From an uncultured Eubacteriales bacterium (lineage in GTDB: Bacteria; Bacillota; Clostridia; Oscillospirales; Acutalibacteraceae): a stretch of DNA of 54,326 bases. Under the pieces are notes generated by a model. The model saw nothing but the letters and a program-made list of their open reading frames with translations, was not told where the DNA came from and ran no database searches. A program made the position numbers and the translations under genes. Shown one piece after another: positions 16,978 to 26,700 of this stretch. How positions within the stretch are numbered: position 1 is the first letter of the stretch; every line of letters begins with the position of its first letter. The stretch covers positions 1 to 54,326 of the forward strand of contig ONCR01000002.1 of assembly GCA_900316345.1 (NCBI GenBank), read 5' to 3'.

Positions 16978-17039
16978 ATTAAGTTTTACTCCCTTCCATT
17001 CTTATTTTGAAAACTCAGAAATATCATTTTTCTTTTTCC

Positions 17040-17067
17040 GTACCCTATGCCCGAAGGCACAGGGTAC
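17040..17067. other. Intercistronic hairpin without U-tract
   Basis: A 12-bp stem with one mismatch (GTACCCTATGCC, loop CGAA, GGCACAGGGTAC) sits 27 bp after the 1936-residue gene. In the transcribed direction it is followed by A-rich, not T-rich, sequence, so an RNA-stability or processing role fits better than termination. Confidence 0.7.
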
Positions 17068-17093
17068 AGATTAAATTAAGTAACTAATTAATA

Positions 17094-20000
17094 TTAGTCA
17101 AGCGACTTAGCCTGATAGGTATAAGTCTTTGAAACCTTACCGGCAAACTTGTTGAATGTCTGCTTGTCACCGGTTGTTACAGCGTTATCGCTGTTAAGGT
17201 CGAAGTAATGCTTGTAATTAGCTGTGCCCTTGGTTGATCTAAGAGCAGCATTGAACTTCTGCTTATCACCTGTTGTTACAGCGCCGTCAGAGTTCCAGTC
17301 ACATACGATTACAGGAATGTTGCCTGCATCCGGAATATCAGCTGTACCGCTGAGAGTAACTGTTCTGTCGATTGTTGTACCAACTGAATCGCCGGCATGA
17401 ACGCCGTTAGCGAAGGTGTGGTTAGAGATGGTAAGAGATGTTGTTCCCTTAGGAACTACAGCTGTAAATGTACCGCCTTCAGCTGTTGTTGCAACAGCAG
17501 CTTCGTTGAGGTCAGCATAAATATAGATGTCCTCAATACCGTCTGTACCGGTTTCGCCGTTAAGCTCAGTAGCGATTACAACCTTACCTGTGATGGTGAT
17601 TGTGTCATCGCCACTCGGATCATCGGGCTCTTCGCCGTCATAGATTTCAAGGTTGTTTTCAGCAATTACAAGGTGTGAACGAGCGTCATAAGCCTTATGA
17701 ACAGTCTTATTTGTATCGCCGTCCATATACTGTGAAAGGTTAATACATTCGCCGAGTGCGTCAACATAAGCAGTCCACGAATCTGTTGTGTAAGCCTGAA
17801 CATATTCGCCTGTTTCTTCGTCAACCTTAAGGTTGGAAAGAACATACTCTTCTGTGTCTTCGTCATATACAACAGTACCGAACTTAACCGGAAGCTCTTC
17901 GGGAGCGGTTACCTTGTAGCTGTAAACGCCGTCCCATTCGCCTTCGTCCTTAGTTGAGTACGGGAACTGATGGTAATCGGTACCAATCTGTTCAATATCG
18001 AATGTATCCTGGTCATACTCAAATTCGCCGTCAAGTACGTCATATTCGTCAGTAGATGATGTAGCGTGAGTAATCTCGTCATAGAGAAGCTGGAATACGC
18101 CTGTTGTACGAAGAACTGCCTGAGGCATGTAAACGTTATTGAATACACGAGCGCCTTCGTCAAGAAGGATACAAGGAGCATAGCTTAAGTAGTTAGCTGC
18201 CTGATATCTTTCGCTGCTGTCTTCGTAAATCGGGATCCAGTTGCCGTTTTCGTCAACTGCATATTCGTCGCCGTCCTTCTCCCAAAGATATTCAATGGAA
18301 ACAAGAGATTCTACTTCCTTAGCCTTCTTAACAGCTTCTTCGTAGTTGGCAACGAGGATATAGTTAACGTTCTGTCTGTCTCTGCGAATCTTAATAACAT
18401 TGTTAACTGCAGCCTGAAGCTCTTCTGTCGGGGTAGCATAAGCTGTTTCAAGAAGAGTTTCAACTTCTTCCTTAACGTTAAGAGCATTTGCAAGGTTATC
18501 AAGGTTTACACCGCTTGCAAGTGTCTTCTGCATTGCAGGAATGATAAGGCTTGTAACGTTTGTCTTAAGTACGCCTGCAGTGTAGTAATGAACTGCAAGG
18601 CCTGCAGCGGCATTCTTAAGGCTTGCATAGTTACCGTCGATGTCACCGGTAGCGATTGTAAGCGGGAATGAACCAACAGATGTAACGATGTTCATCTTGT
18701 TATATTCTGTCGGACGGCCGCTTAAGCTGTCGTTAGCGATGATTCTGCAGCCTGCAGAACCGTTAGTATTGTTCTTGTCATGACGACCGGGAACAGAAAT
18801 CTGTTCTGTGTCAAGATATACGCCTCTGAGAGGAGTACCTGCACGGTAGCCCGAAGCGCCGATCTTGCTCTTGGCAACTGTAAGAGCAACGTATTCGTCG
18901 TCTGCATTCTTGATATAACCGATACCGTCTGTGTTGAGAGCTGTTTCGAATGCTACTGTTGAGCCGTCGCCGAGGATAACTTCCTGATCATCGTTAACTG
19001 CAACGTAAGCTGCGTTGTCGTTAGCAGATGTTGAAGCTGCTCCGCTCTTAAGCGTGTAACCGGTTGTATTAGCTGCTACGGTTGCATAGTTAAGTTTAGC
19101 AGTTGTTCCTGTGTAACCTGTTGAGTTACCGTCTGAATCATAAGAATTCTGACGGTTTTCAACGTTGTAACCGTAAGCGCAGGAAGCTGCGTTAGAGCCT
19201 GCTACGATAAGAGTAGGACCGTAAACGTCAAGTGTTCCGGAAGTTCTCTTTGTAACAAGGCCGGCTTCCTGATAAAGCTCAGTGCTGGTTGCATAGTCGC
19301 CTGAGAAAGCGTCTGTCCAAGCCAAGTCACCTGTTGCAGATGATGATACACTGAAGAAATCAACAGCCTTAGCGTTGCTGTAGGTCTTTGAGTAAGAAGC
19401 GTCTGAATACCTGTCTTTACGAGCCATATCATATGTTACTTCTACTCTGTAAACGCCTACAGGTGTTGAGTTACCGGAAATGGTAACACGTGTAAGCTGT
19501 TCGGGGTTAAGAGCAACTGAGTTATTGCCTACAGGCATAAAGTCCTTAGACTTGTTAGGAGCAATAACGAAGAGACCTGTCTTATCGCTGTTATCGCTAA
19601 CATCGATAATCTTGATGCTCTTAAGAGTTGCGAAATATCTTCCTGCTTCAACAACGTTGTTATTAGCATCGTTGTAGAAATCATTGATACCCCAAGACTC
19701 GTTTCTGATAGCAAGTCTTGTTGAGAATGATGATGAAGAAACAATGTGGTCAGCAAGTGTAGCCGAAACGCCGCCTACTGTGTTATCATTGATTCTCGGA
19801 AGAATGTGAGTTGCCTGAAGAATGAATGCTGCTGCATGGATAGCATTGCCCGAAATAGTTTCGTTAGCATTGTAAGCATTCGTTAACTGAAGAAGGTTAT
19901 CAATAAGGTTAAATACCGATGTATTGATATTTGACTTCTTAAGGAAAGTATCAACCGGGTTAGAAGTTGATTCGGTTACTCTGATGATATCAGCTGCTGT

Positions 20001-22904
20001 TGAAGTTCTGCTACCAAGAAGAAGGTTGATGAGCGGCTTCGCAACGCTGAATACTACAGCGTTAAGAGCTGACTTGGTGTAAAGCGGGTTAGCATTACTG
20101 TCATTAGAGATTAACTTTCCAATGTAAGTTAAGATTGTTGATAAACCGTTGTTTCCTCCGATGTCAGCAACCGAACCTACAACGTCATCCCAAAGGAATG
20201 TCTTGAGGTCAAGAGAACCTGCGGTTGTCTTGCCGAGAAGCTGAGCAAGAGCGGGAAGAAGCGTGTTTATAACATTGTTTGCATTCTGCCAAATTGTGTT
20301 AGAATAGCTAATAGCATTCGGTGCATTGGCAAGAGCTGCAATCTTCTTGTCTACGCCGAAGTAGCAAACTGTTGCATTAAGTGTCTGCCAGAAGAGGTTG
20401 TTAAGGCCGTCGCCTTTACCAACGAAGGTATACTGTAACGGCTTAATGATAGCACCGCTTGATGAGCAAGTTGAAGATGTCTGCTCAAAGAACGGCATAC
20501 CTGCTGCTGTAAGAACAAATGTAAGTGCATCAGCTGCCATCGGAACGATAGCATGGTCAAGAAGGGTTGTTCCGTCTATAGCCTGAACGAACTTGTAGCT
20601 GATATCCGGGTTAGCAGCCATCGGCATCGGGTCGCTGAGTTCATAAAGGTCTGAATAATCTCTGTCAGGATACAGATATTTAAGGTATTCCTGAAGTGCT
20701 ATAACAGCACCTGACTCAATATCGCAAACCTTATCCCAATCTGCGTTATGGATAGAAGCTGTGAGGTTCCAATGCTTGAGAGCTGAGATAGCAAGCGGAA
20801 TTACTGCCTGCTCAATGTTAGCCTCTGTAATAACAGTGTCTGCACCGTTATCAGCAAAATCGGAATTATAGAACGGGTTAAGAATGTTAGCGTCAGTAGC
20901 GTCAGCTGAATACTTGAAGATAATAGCTGCGTCGCTGATAAGTGTAGAAACAACTGTTGCTACGTCAGTAGCGTCTGTTGTTGAAAGAGCGGGCATAGTT
21001 GTTGATTCAACACCGCCGTATCCGCCGTTGCCGTCATCAACTGCTTTACCGATGTTTTCGCTTGCGGGGAATAAATCATCCATAGCTTTAACAAGGGCGT
21101 TGTCGATCTGGCTGATAAGTGAGCCCGGGAATCCGGCAGCCGTCTTTGATGCAAAGAGAGTATCAAAGAAGTCGATTACTGTAGGAGCACCGGTCTGCTC
21201 AAAGTAAAGGTTAAGAGGACCTGTCTGGATTCCCCAGTGATCAGCAAGCGGGCTGTAACGGATTTCGCTGAAGAGGATTGATGAATCGATGTCTCTCCAG
21301 TTGTACTTATCGTTCTTAGCAACTCTGCTGTCTTCATAAGTTACTGTCTTCTTAACGTAATTGATGAACTCATTAGCTGATGAGAAGTTGTAATCAGTAT
21401 AAACTGCTGCAGCCCAAGCGTTGATAATGGTATCTGAATAGTTATCCATATAATCAGCGCCGCGCTTCCACTCATAATATTCACCGTTAACTTTGTACTC
21501 TTCGTTTACCCAATAGAAATAATGGTTATCGAAGTTTGTACCGCTGCCGAAATCGTGGCCGTCATAGTTAACGTGAAGAAGCTCGATTGTGGGCTTAAGG
21601 GCTGTCTTCCAAACTATCGGAAGAGCCTTCCAGATTATCTGATAAATAGTATCGGTTGATGCAACCGAAAGAGTTTCATTGCCGTACTTAGCAACGAGAA
21701 CGTTACCTTCGTAACCCTCTTCCTGTGAATAAACAAGGTTCGGGTCCCAACCCTGAGCCGTAGCGTAAGCAGAATCAATCTTACCTGTTGAGGTATCGAA
21801 CTTGCCCGCTTCTACAGCCTGAGCGTAACGGCGCTTAGAACTATCGTTGAATCTTCCTTCTTTGTAAACAACTTCGCCTGACGGGTCAGTTCCGTTTTCA
21901 ATCTTCTCAGCACCCGTGAAGGTTGCATATTCGGGATATGTAATCTCAAAGCTGAGCTTCTGAAGATAATAGTTAGCAATCTTGAAACCTTCTGTATCAA
22001 ATACCCAAGATGTACCCTCTTCCTTGAGGTGGTCCGTTCCTTCATAAAGCGGAACGAGCTTAACAAGGAGAGCCTTAAGTACGTTATAAATCATACCGTT
22101 TGAGCTCGTTTCATATGCCCAGGAATCATGGTCAATACCGAGAAGGCCGCCTAAGATACCGTAAAGGTCAACTAAGTCTTTGTTATTATTATCATAAACA
22201 AGCTTTAATGTACCATCTAACAAATCCGTAAAGATGTTTCTGTTATCGATAAGGAGCCATTTAATAACACCCCTGATGATATACTTAGCCGAGTTAACGT
22301 TTCTCCAGCTTCCCGATGAATCACGGTAACCTGCCGAAGTACCTACTGAGTTTTTGAAATAGCTTGATGAGCTTGTTCCGAAAACATCAAAGTTAAGGTT
22401 AAGAATGGTATCAAGGTGATAACCAATCATGCTTGCAAGGTTGCCGGCGCTCTTAAGAGAAGCGATAGCGTCCTTAAGCTGATACATAAGGTCAATGATA
22501 CCGTCAATGCTGCTTACGTTACCGGCAATGTTAATTACCGCAACCGATGAGGTTGAAACATTAACGTTAGGTAAGTTGATTCCGAGCTGAAGACCAAGAA
22601 TTTTAACGATCTGCTCAGGAAGCTTATCCTCGATGCCGATAGCGTTGATTGACTTCTGGAATGAATCCCAGTCAGCGTCATAAAGGAAGCCGTCAAGAGA
22701 GTCAAGAAGTGCTTCAAGCGTTGCATCGTCGGTAACTTCAACCCAAGAAAGAGCATTAGCGCCGATGTTGCTGCTGTCATCATGGTAATCGCCGTTCTGA
22801 TAAGCGTAAGCTGTTGATGCAACGCCGAAGAACGTCGAAACCGCCATGAGAGCAGAAAGTACAAGCGCAATCAGCTTTTTAGAAAAAACTTTAGATTTTT
22901 GCAC
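17094..22904 (-). CDS. Giant secreted dockerin protein
   Basis: A 1936-residue exported protein, first gene of the operon. Residues 1-34 are a signal peptide (cleavage near AYA). The body, about 35-1750, is rich in amphipathic helices (for example VINTLLPALAQLLG, FSVAKPLINLLLG) mixed with beta-rich stretches around 1080-1500, and matches no family I can name. A carboxypeptidase-regulatory-like module spans about 1775-1860. A dockerin follows, with calcium loops at 1869-1880 (DWNSDGAVTTGD) and 1902-1913 (DLNSDNAVTTGD). There is no glycosidase signature, so this is not an ordinary cellulosomal enzyme. The start is a GTG, 10 nt after GGAGG; no ATG offers a better signal peptide. Similar helix-rich stretches occur in the two other giant proteins at 23.7 and 34.6 kb. 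Confidence 0.8.
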   Translation of the reverse strand: MQKSKVFSKKLIALVLSALMAVSTFFGVASTAYAYQNGDYHDDSSNIGANALSWVEVTDDATLEALLDSLDGFLYDADWDSFQKSINAIGIEDKLPEQIVKILGLQLGINLPNVNVSTSSVAVINIAGNVSSIDGIIDLMYQLKDAIASLKSAGNLASMIGYHLDTILNLNFDVFGTSSSSYFKNSVGTSAGYRDSSGSWRNVNSAKYIIRGVIKWLLIDNRNIFTDLLDGTLKLVYDNNNKDLVDLYGILGGLLGIDHDSWAYETSSNGMIYNVLKALLVKLVPLYEGTDHLKEEGTSWVFDTEGFKIANYYLQKLSFEITYPEYATFTGAEKIENGTDPSGEVVYKEGRFNDSSKRRYAQAVEAGKFDTSTGKIDSAYATAQGWDPNLVYSQEEGYEGNVLVAKYGNETLSVASTDTIYQIIWKALPIVWKTALKPTIELLHVNYDGHDFGSGTNFDNHYFYWVNEEYKVNGEYYEWKRGADYMDNYSDTIINAWAAAVYTDYNFSSANEFINYVKKTVTYEDSRVAKNDKYNWRDIDSSILFSEIRYSPLADHWGIQTGPLNLYFEQTGAPTVIDFFDTLFASKTAAGFPGSLISQIDNALVKAMDDLFPASENIGKAVDDGNGGYGGVESTTMPALSTTDATDVATVVSTLISDAAIIFKYSADATDANILNPFYNSDFADNGADTVITEANIEQAVIPLAISALKHWNLTASIHNADWDKVCDIESGAVIALQEYLKYLYPDRDYSDLYELSDPMPMAANPDISYKFVQAIDGTTLLDHAIVPMAADALTFVLTAAGMPFFEQTSSTCSSSGAIIKPLQYTFVGKGDGLNNLFWQTLNATVCYFGVDKKIAALANAPNAISYSNTIWQNANNVINTLLPALAQLLGKTTAGSLDLKTFLWDDVVGSVADIGGNNGLSTILTYIGKLISNDSNANPLYTKSALNAVVFSVAKPLINLLLGSRTSTAADIIRVTESTSNPVDTFLKKSNINTSVFNLIDNLLQLTNAYNANETISGNAIHAAAFILQATHILPRINDNTVGGVSATLADHIVSSSSFSTRLAIRNESWGINDFYNDANNNVVEAGRYFATLKSIKIIDVSDNSDKTGLFVIAPNKSKDFMPVGNNSVALNPEQLTRVTISGNSTPVGVYRVEVTYDMARKDRYSDASYSKTYSNAKAVDFFSVSSSATGDLAWTDAFSGDYATSTELYQEAGLVTKRTSGTLDVYGPTLIVAGSNAASCAYGYNVENRQNSYDSDGNSTGYTGTTAKLNYATVAANTTGYTLKSGAASTSANDNAAYVAVNDDQEVILGDGSTVAFETALNTDGIGYIKNADDEYVALTVAKSKIGASGYRAGTPLRGVYLDTEQISVPGRHDKNNTNGSAGCRIIANDSLSGRPTEYNKMNIVTSVGSFPLTIATGDIDGNYASLKNAAAGLAVHYYTAGVLKTNVTSLIIPAMQKTLASGVNLDNLANALNVKEEVETLLETAYATPTEELQAAVNNVIKIRRDRQNVNYILVANYEEAVKKAKEVESLVSIEYLWEKDGDEYAVDENGNWIPIYEDSSERYQAANYLSYAPCILLDEGARVFNNVYMPQAVLRTTGVFQLLYDEITHATSSTDEYDVLDGEFEYDQDTFDIEQIGTDYHQFPYSTKDEGEWDGVYSYKVTAPEELPVKFGTVVYDEDTEEYVLSNLKVDEETGEYVQAYTTDSWTAYVDALGECINLSQYMDGDTNKTVHKAYDARSHLVIAENNLEIYDGEEPDDPSGDDTITITGKVVIATELNGETGTDGIEDIYIYADLNEAAVATTAEGGTFTAVVPKGTTSLTISNHTFANGVHAGDSVGTTIDRTVTLSGTADIPDAGNIPVIVCDWNSDGAVTTGDKQKFNAALRSTKGTANYKHYFDLNSDNAVTTGDKQTFNKFAGKVSKTYTYQAKSLD

Positions 22905-23068
22905 TTTTCGTTTTCCTCCAAATTTTTTTTAATTTACGATTAATGCGTAATTGCTTATAAGCTGTCACAATCTCTGACCGGCTGCGGTAAGTCCGCAGTA
23001 GACTGAAGAACATTAAATTCTGCTTATAGATACAATATTTACATATTTTACGCATTTTACGCAACTTT

Positions 23069-23097
23069 ATTAAATCACAAAATAGATATAAAGTCAA
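23069..23097 (-). promoter_or_regulatory. Promoter of the dockerin operon
   Basis: On the minus strand TTGACT (23092-23097), 17 nt and TTTAAT (23069-23074). The resulting leader of about 155 nt contains a CTGCGG/CCGCAG hairpin. Confidence 0.6.
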
Positions 23098-23165
23098 TAA
23101 CATTTTAATAAATTGTCCGAAAAAACTTCTTTCGTCCATTTTGTGAATAAATTGTTAATAAGCTA

Positions 23166-23194
23166 TTGACAAATGAAAAACAAAATTGTATTAT
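23166..23194 (+). promoter_or_regulatory. Strong promoter with no ORF downstream
   Basis: TTGACA (23166-23171), exactly 17 nt and TATTAT (23189-23194). It is the best -35 match in this intergenic region and points into a stretch with several hairpins but no credible reading frame. Confidence 0.65.
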
Positions 23195-23200
23195 GTAGTT

Positions 23201-23449
23201 GAACATTTTACAATTTGTTCATAAATATTTTACCTATTATTAATGATTGCTTACCAAATCGCTTAACACTTTTGCGATTTTGTAATGTAAAGCAAAGCCG
23301 CTTTACGGGTGTTATGCCGCGGTAAAGCAGCATGGTTTTACACCGCCTACATTTGGGGTGTTTCCGGCCTGTATCTCCCCCGATGCACAACAAATTGTAG
23401 GCGGATTTTTAAGGCGAAAATTTCGGCATTTTTCGGCGCAAAAATGCCG
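23201..23449 (+). ncRNA. Candidate structured RNA in the 815-bp divergent region
   Basis: Downstream of the promoter at 23166, successive stems can be drawn: AAATCGC/GCGATTT (23256-23280), GTAAAGC/GCTTTAC (23287-23306), and CCGCCTACA/TGTAGGCGG (23343-23404) followed by ATTTTT. A last 10-bp stem CGGCATTTTT/AAAAATGCCG lies at 23424-23449. The long stem encloses a GGGG/CCCC helix. I recognise no known riboswitch, 6S, SRP or tmRNA. It could be an independent RNA, a long leader of the gene at 23720, or a repeat; the strand is inferred from the promoter. The rest of 22905-23719 holds the promoters listed separately. Confidence 0.35.
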
Positions 23450-23571
23450 CTTTAGTAATTTGTATAGCAGCAGAAATGTTTAAAGTCAAACAATCCTTTA
23501 ACCGAGTTGTAAACCTTTCGCAATAATATGGTTAAAAGATAGTAATTTGTTTATTTTTTAAACCAAAAGTA

Positions 23572-23600
23572 TTGACTTTAAATATTATATCTGTTATAAA
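23572..23600 (+). promoter_or_regulatory. Promoter of the 2479-residue gene
   Basis: TTGACT (23572-23577), 17 nt and TATAAA (23595-23600). The leader of about 110 nt contains a small hairpin TTAGCGT/ACGCTAA at 23676-23693. Confidence 0.6.
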
Positions 23601-23719
23601 TATATTGATATTGTTCGTTAGTATAGGGTATATTGCGCTCAAAAATATCCAAAGCTTGAACGCCTCCCTGTACGCTTAGCGTTAAAACGCTAAAATCATT
23701 AGAAAAAGGAGAGATGATT

Positions 23720-26700
23720 ATGAGAACGAGCAAAAAAATGCTGAGCTTTTTCTTGGCATTAGTAATGGTCATTACCAGTTGCTCGGTTGGATTTACCGCC
23801 TTTGCAGCAGACGGCAACAAAACAGACTCCAACCTTGAATACTGGAATGACGCGACGACTGCTGATGAAGCATTCGACGCGCTGAACACTTTGATAGGCA
23901 GTCTTCTTTCGATAGACGCAATCAAAGACCTTTTGGAGAATAATAACATCGTTGACAAGGTTACCGACAAAACCACGCTTCAGGATGTTATTGCAGGCGC
24001 TTCTCCCCTTCTTATTAACGCATTGATGGATAGCTCAGGCCTTGAGGCTTATCTCACCGATACTAATAAGAACGACATTGAGGATATCGCTAACTCCTTC
24101 AATACCGGCGGCTTCAGCGCCGGCGACAGCACGCCTTACAGAACAGGCAACAGACAGATAACCAACGTTTTCTATCAGGCGTTTGCTTCTAAGGACCTTG
24201 CTACAGGCAACGGCGGCCAGAGCTTTTATACACTTTACCGCTTTGCTACTGATTACAAGGACAAGGGCGGAAACGTAGGCACATTTGCTTCAGAGGTTTA
24301 TGACTCACTTAAAAATTATAAAGACGCTACCGAAGACGAGCTTAAGAAAGCTCTCAAGAGCGACGAGTTAATCAGAGACCTCTATTACCGTACGATAACG
24401 GCAAATGAATCCGACGCAGAAGTAAGGAACCGCGCCACGATTGACCAGATCGGTAACTTCAACAACGAATTCAACCCGATTACGGCATCAGGCGTAACTC
24501 TTAAAGAGGTTCCTGCAACAAAGGCAAGCTTTGATTCGGAATTCGGCGAAGGTAAAGATTACTTAATTGATTTCTATAACAACATCTTCACCAAAATCGG
24601 AATGCCTAAGTTAAAGAATGCTGCCGAGCTCGTTTTCTATCACTGCACAACATACGGCTGCAACATCATTTATGCTAACATTTATCTTTACCTTATGGAT
24701 AAAGCCGGCAAAACCGTTACCGCGGAAGCTTTCGGCGACAGCAGCGTTAAGCTTACACCGAGCAATGTTTATGATGTTCTTTACAAAGATCCTGATGACG
24801 CAAGCGATGAAGGACTTTACAGCGTTGATGATTTTGCAAACGATTATATCGGCTCCGTTAAAGGCCAGAAGTTATTCTTCAACAGCGGCGACGACAGCAT
24901 AAATAAAGGTATCTATAAGGATTATCTCCTTTATGCTGTATACGACAAGCTTTTCGGCGGAATCGACGACAGCATCAAAAATTATGACACCCTTCTTTCA
25001 GAGCTCAACAGCGAAGCCGGCCTTGTAAAAGCTGACAGCGACGAGGCTAAAGAAACCTCCAGCCTTCAGGCTGCAATGCTCAGTGCGATGGGCGACGGCG
25101 CTTCGGTTTACAGAACGGGCAACGGTGTTTGCATAGTTGACTATTTCATGCACTATGTATGTAACGCTAAATCGTACGGTTTTGAAGGTTCAAAATACGC
25201 TCCCAAGACCGATGAGCAGAAAGTAGCCGTAGCAAGCGCTGTGTTTGACAGCAAGGTTGTAGGTATTCTTGATACCGTAGGCGGCTTCATTGATATTAAG
25301 GGTCTTCTTAAAGAGCTTGTTGGCGGCGAGATTGACCTTGTTGCAATGATTGACGGCATTTGGCAGAAGCTTTATGACGCACCGGTTGCAACCGTGTTCA
25401 ACCTTCTTCCCCCGATTATGCTTATTGTTGACGGTATTCTTCCCGTTCTTCTTCGCGACGATATAGACGACTTTAACGCTATCGACTATATGATAGGCTC
25501 GATTCCTTCATCGGGCGGCTCGCTTGAAACCTTCGTTCTTAACGACGGTCTCGGCAATCTTCTTGAAGCACTTGCAAATACCGACGCTCTTAAGATAGGT
25601 AAATACGCTCAGATGAGCGGCAACAACACAATCGGCCTCGGCGCTCTTCACCTTGACCTTAACAAAGTTCTTCCCTCAATCCTTCACTGGGTAACGGGCG
25701 ACAGACAGGGCGCAATCGCTATGGTTGGTACTTATCCTTCACAGAAGGTATTCAAGTTCAACAAGGACGGTATCATCATTACCGACAAAACAACGGGCGA
25801 CGCAAGAAAGGTTGCTTCCACAAAGACTGTTAAGTTTAACAGCAACATCCCCGTTTTCACAAATATTTATATTGCTGACCAGTTTATCTATGCATTAAAC
25901 GACGATAAGCTTCTTGAACTCGTTTCCGGCCTTCTCGGCGATACTGTTAAGAACGCCCTCGGCAATAACGGAATTAAAGAGATTATTGACGAGCTTCTTA
26001 TCTTCGTACGCGATGCAGTTGACGATTATCTTGCTGAAGTTGGCTATGTAAAAGGCCAGGGCACGAACGATAAGAACTATCTTTCCGGCTATCAGGTAAA
26101 CGACGGTCTTAACGATATTAAGGTTGCTCTTCCGAAGCTTATTGATAACATCGGTAAGAACTTCATGACAAAGTATGCGGTTAAATCCGACTGGGCGTTC
26201 AACTACAACGGAAAGATAGCTACAAGGTCCGTTGAAGATAAGGACGGCAACAGCCAGACCGAAACATACAACGTTCACTTTGATAAATTCGTTAAGCTTT
26301 CGGAAACTATTGATAACAAGGATAACCCGGTTAAGATTCTTACATCGGTAGTTGACCTTCTTATCGGTAACTGGATTAACGCTCTTCTTGACTTCCTCAA
26401 CGATGTTCTTTCCGACGACAGCAACAAGATTACATCAGAGGTTCCGCTTGTTCAGGGCTTACTTGCAGCTCTCGGCGATTTCGGCGAGCAGAGCATCATT
26501 ACAGACGCACTTAACGGTCTCTTCCAGCTTAAGAGAAGCGACGACGCTTCCTTCACTCTTACAGCGAGAACGGCTGCTACAACAATTGAAGGCGAAAGTA
26601 AAACAAACTTCGTAGGCTTCTCGCTTACATCGGGCTTCTTCCTCATCTCTAACGTACTCTTCACAAAGAAGGGACAGCAGAGAGGTTTAATCCCCTTCAT

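Noticed and set aside
17094-22904. Dockerin protein as a cellulosomal glycoside hydrolase
   Set aside because: I could find no catalytic signature of a glycosidase, esterase or lyase in any part of it.
23208-23393. 61-codon minus-strand ORF in the divergent region
   Set aside because: No ribosome site, composition unlike a protein, and it lies over the hairpins of the candidate RNA.
23578-23976. 132-codon minus-strand ORF over the start of the 2479-residue gene
   Set aside because: It opposes the signal peptide region of a clear gene, has no ribosome site and no recognisable protein features.
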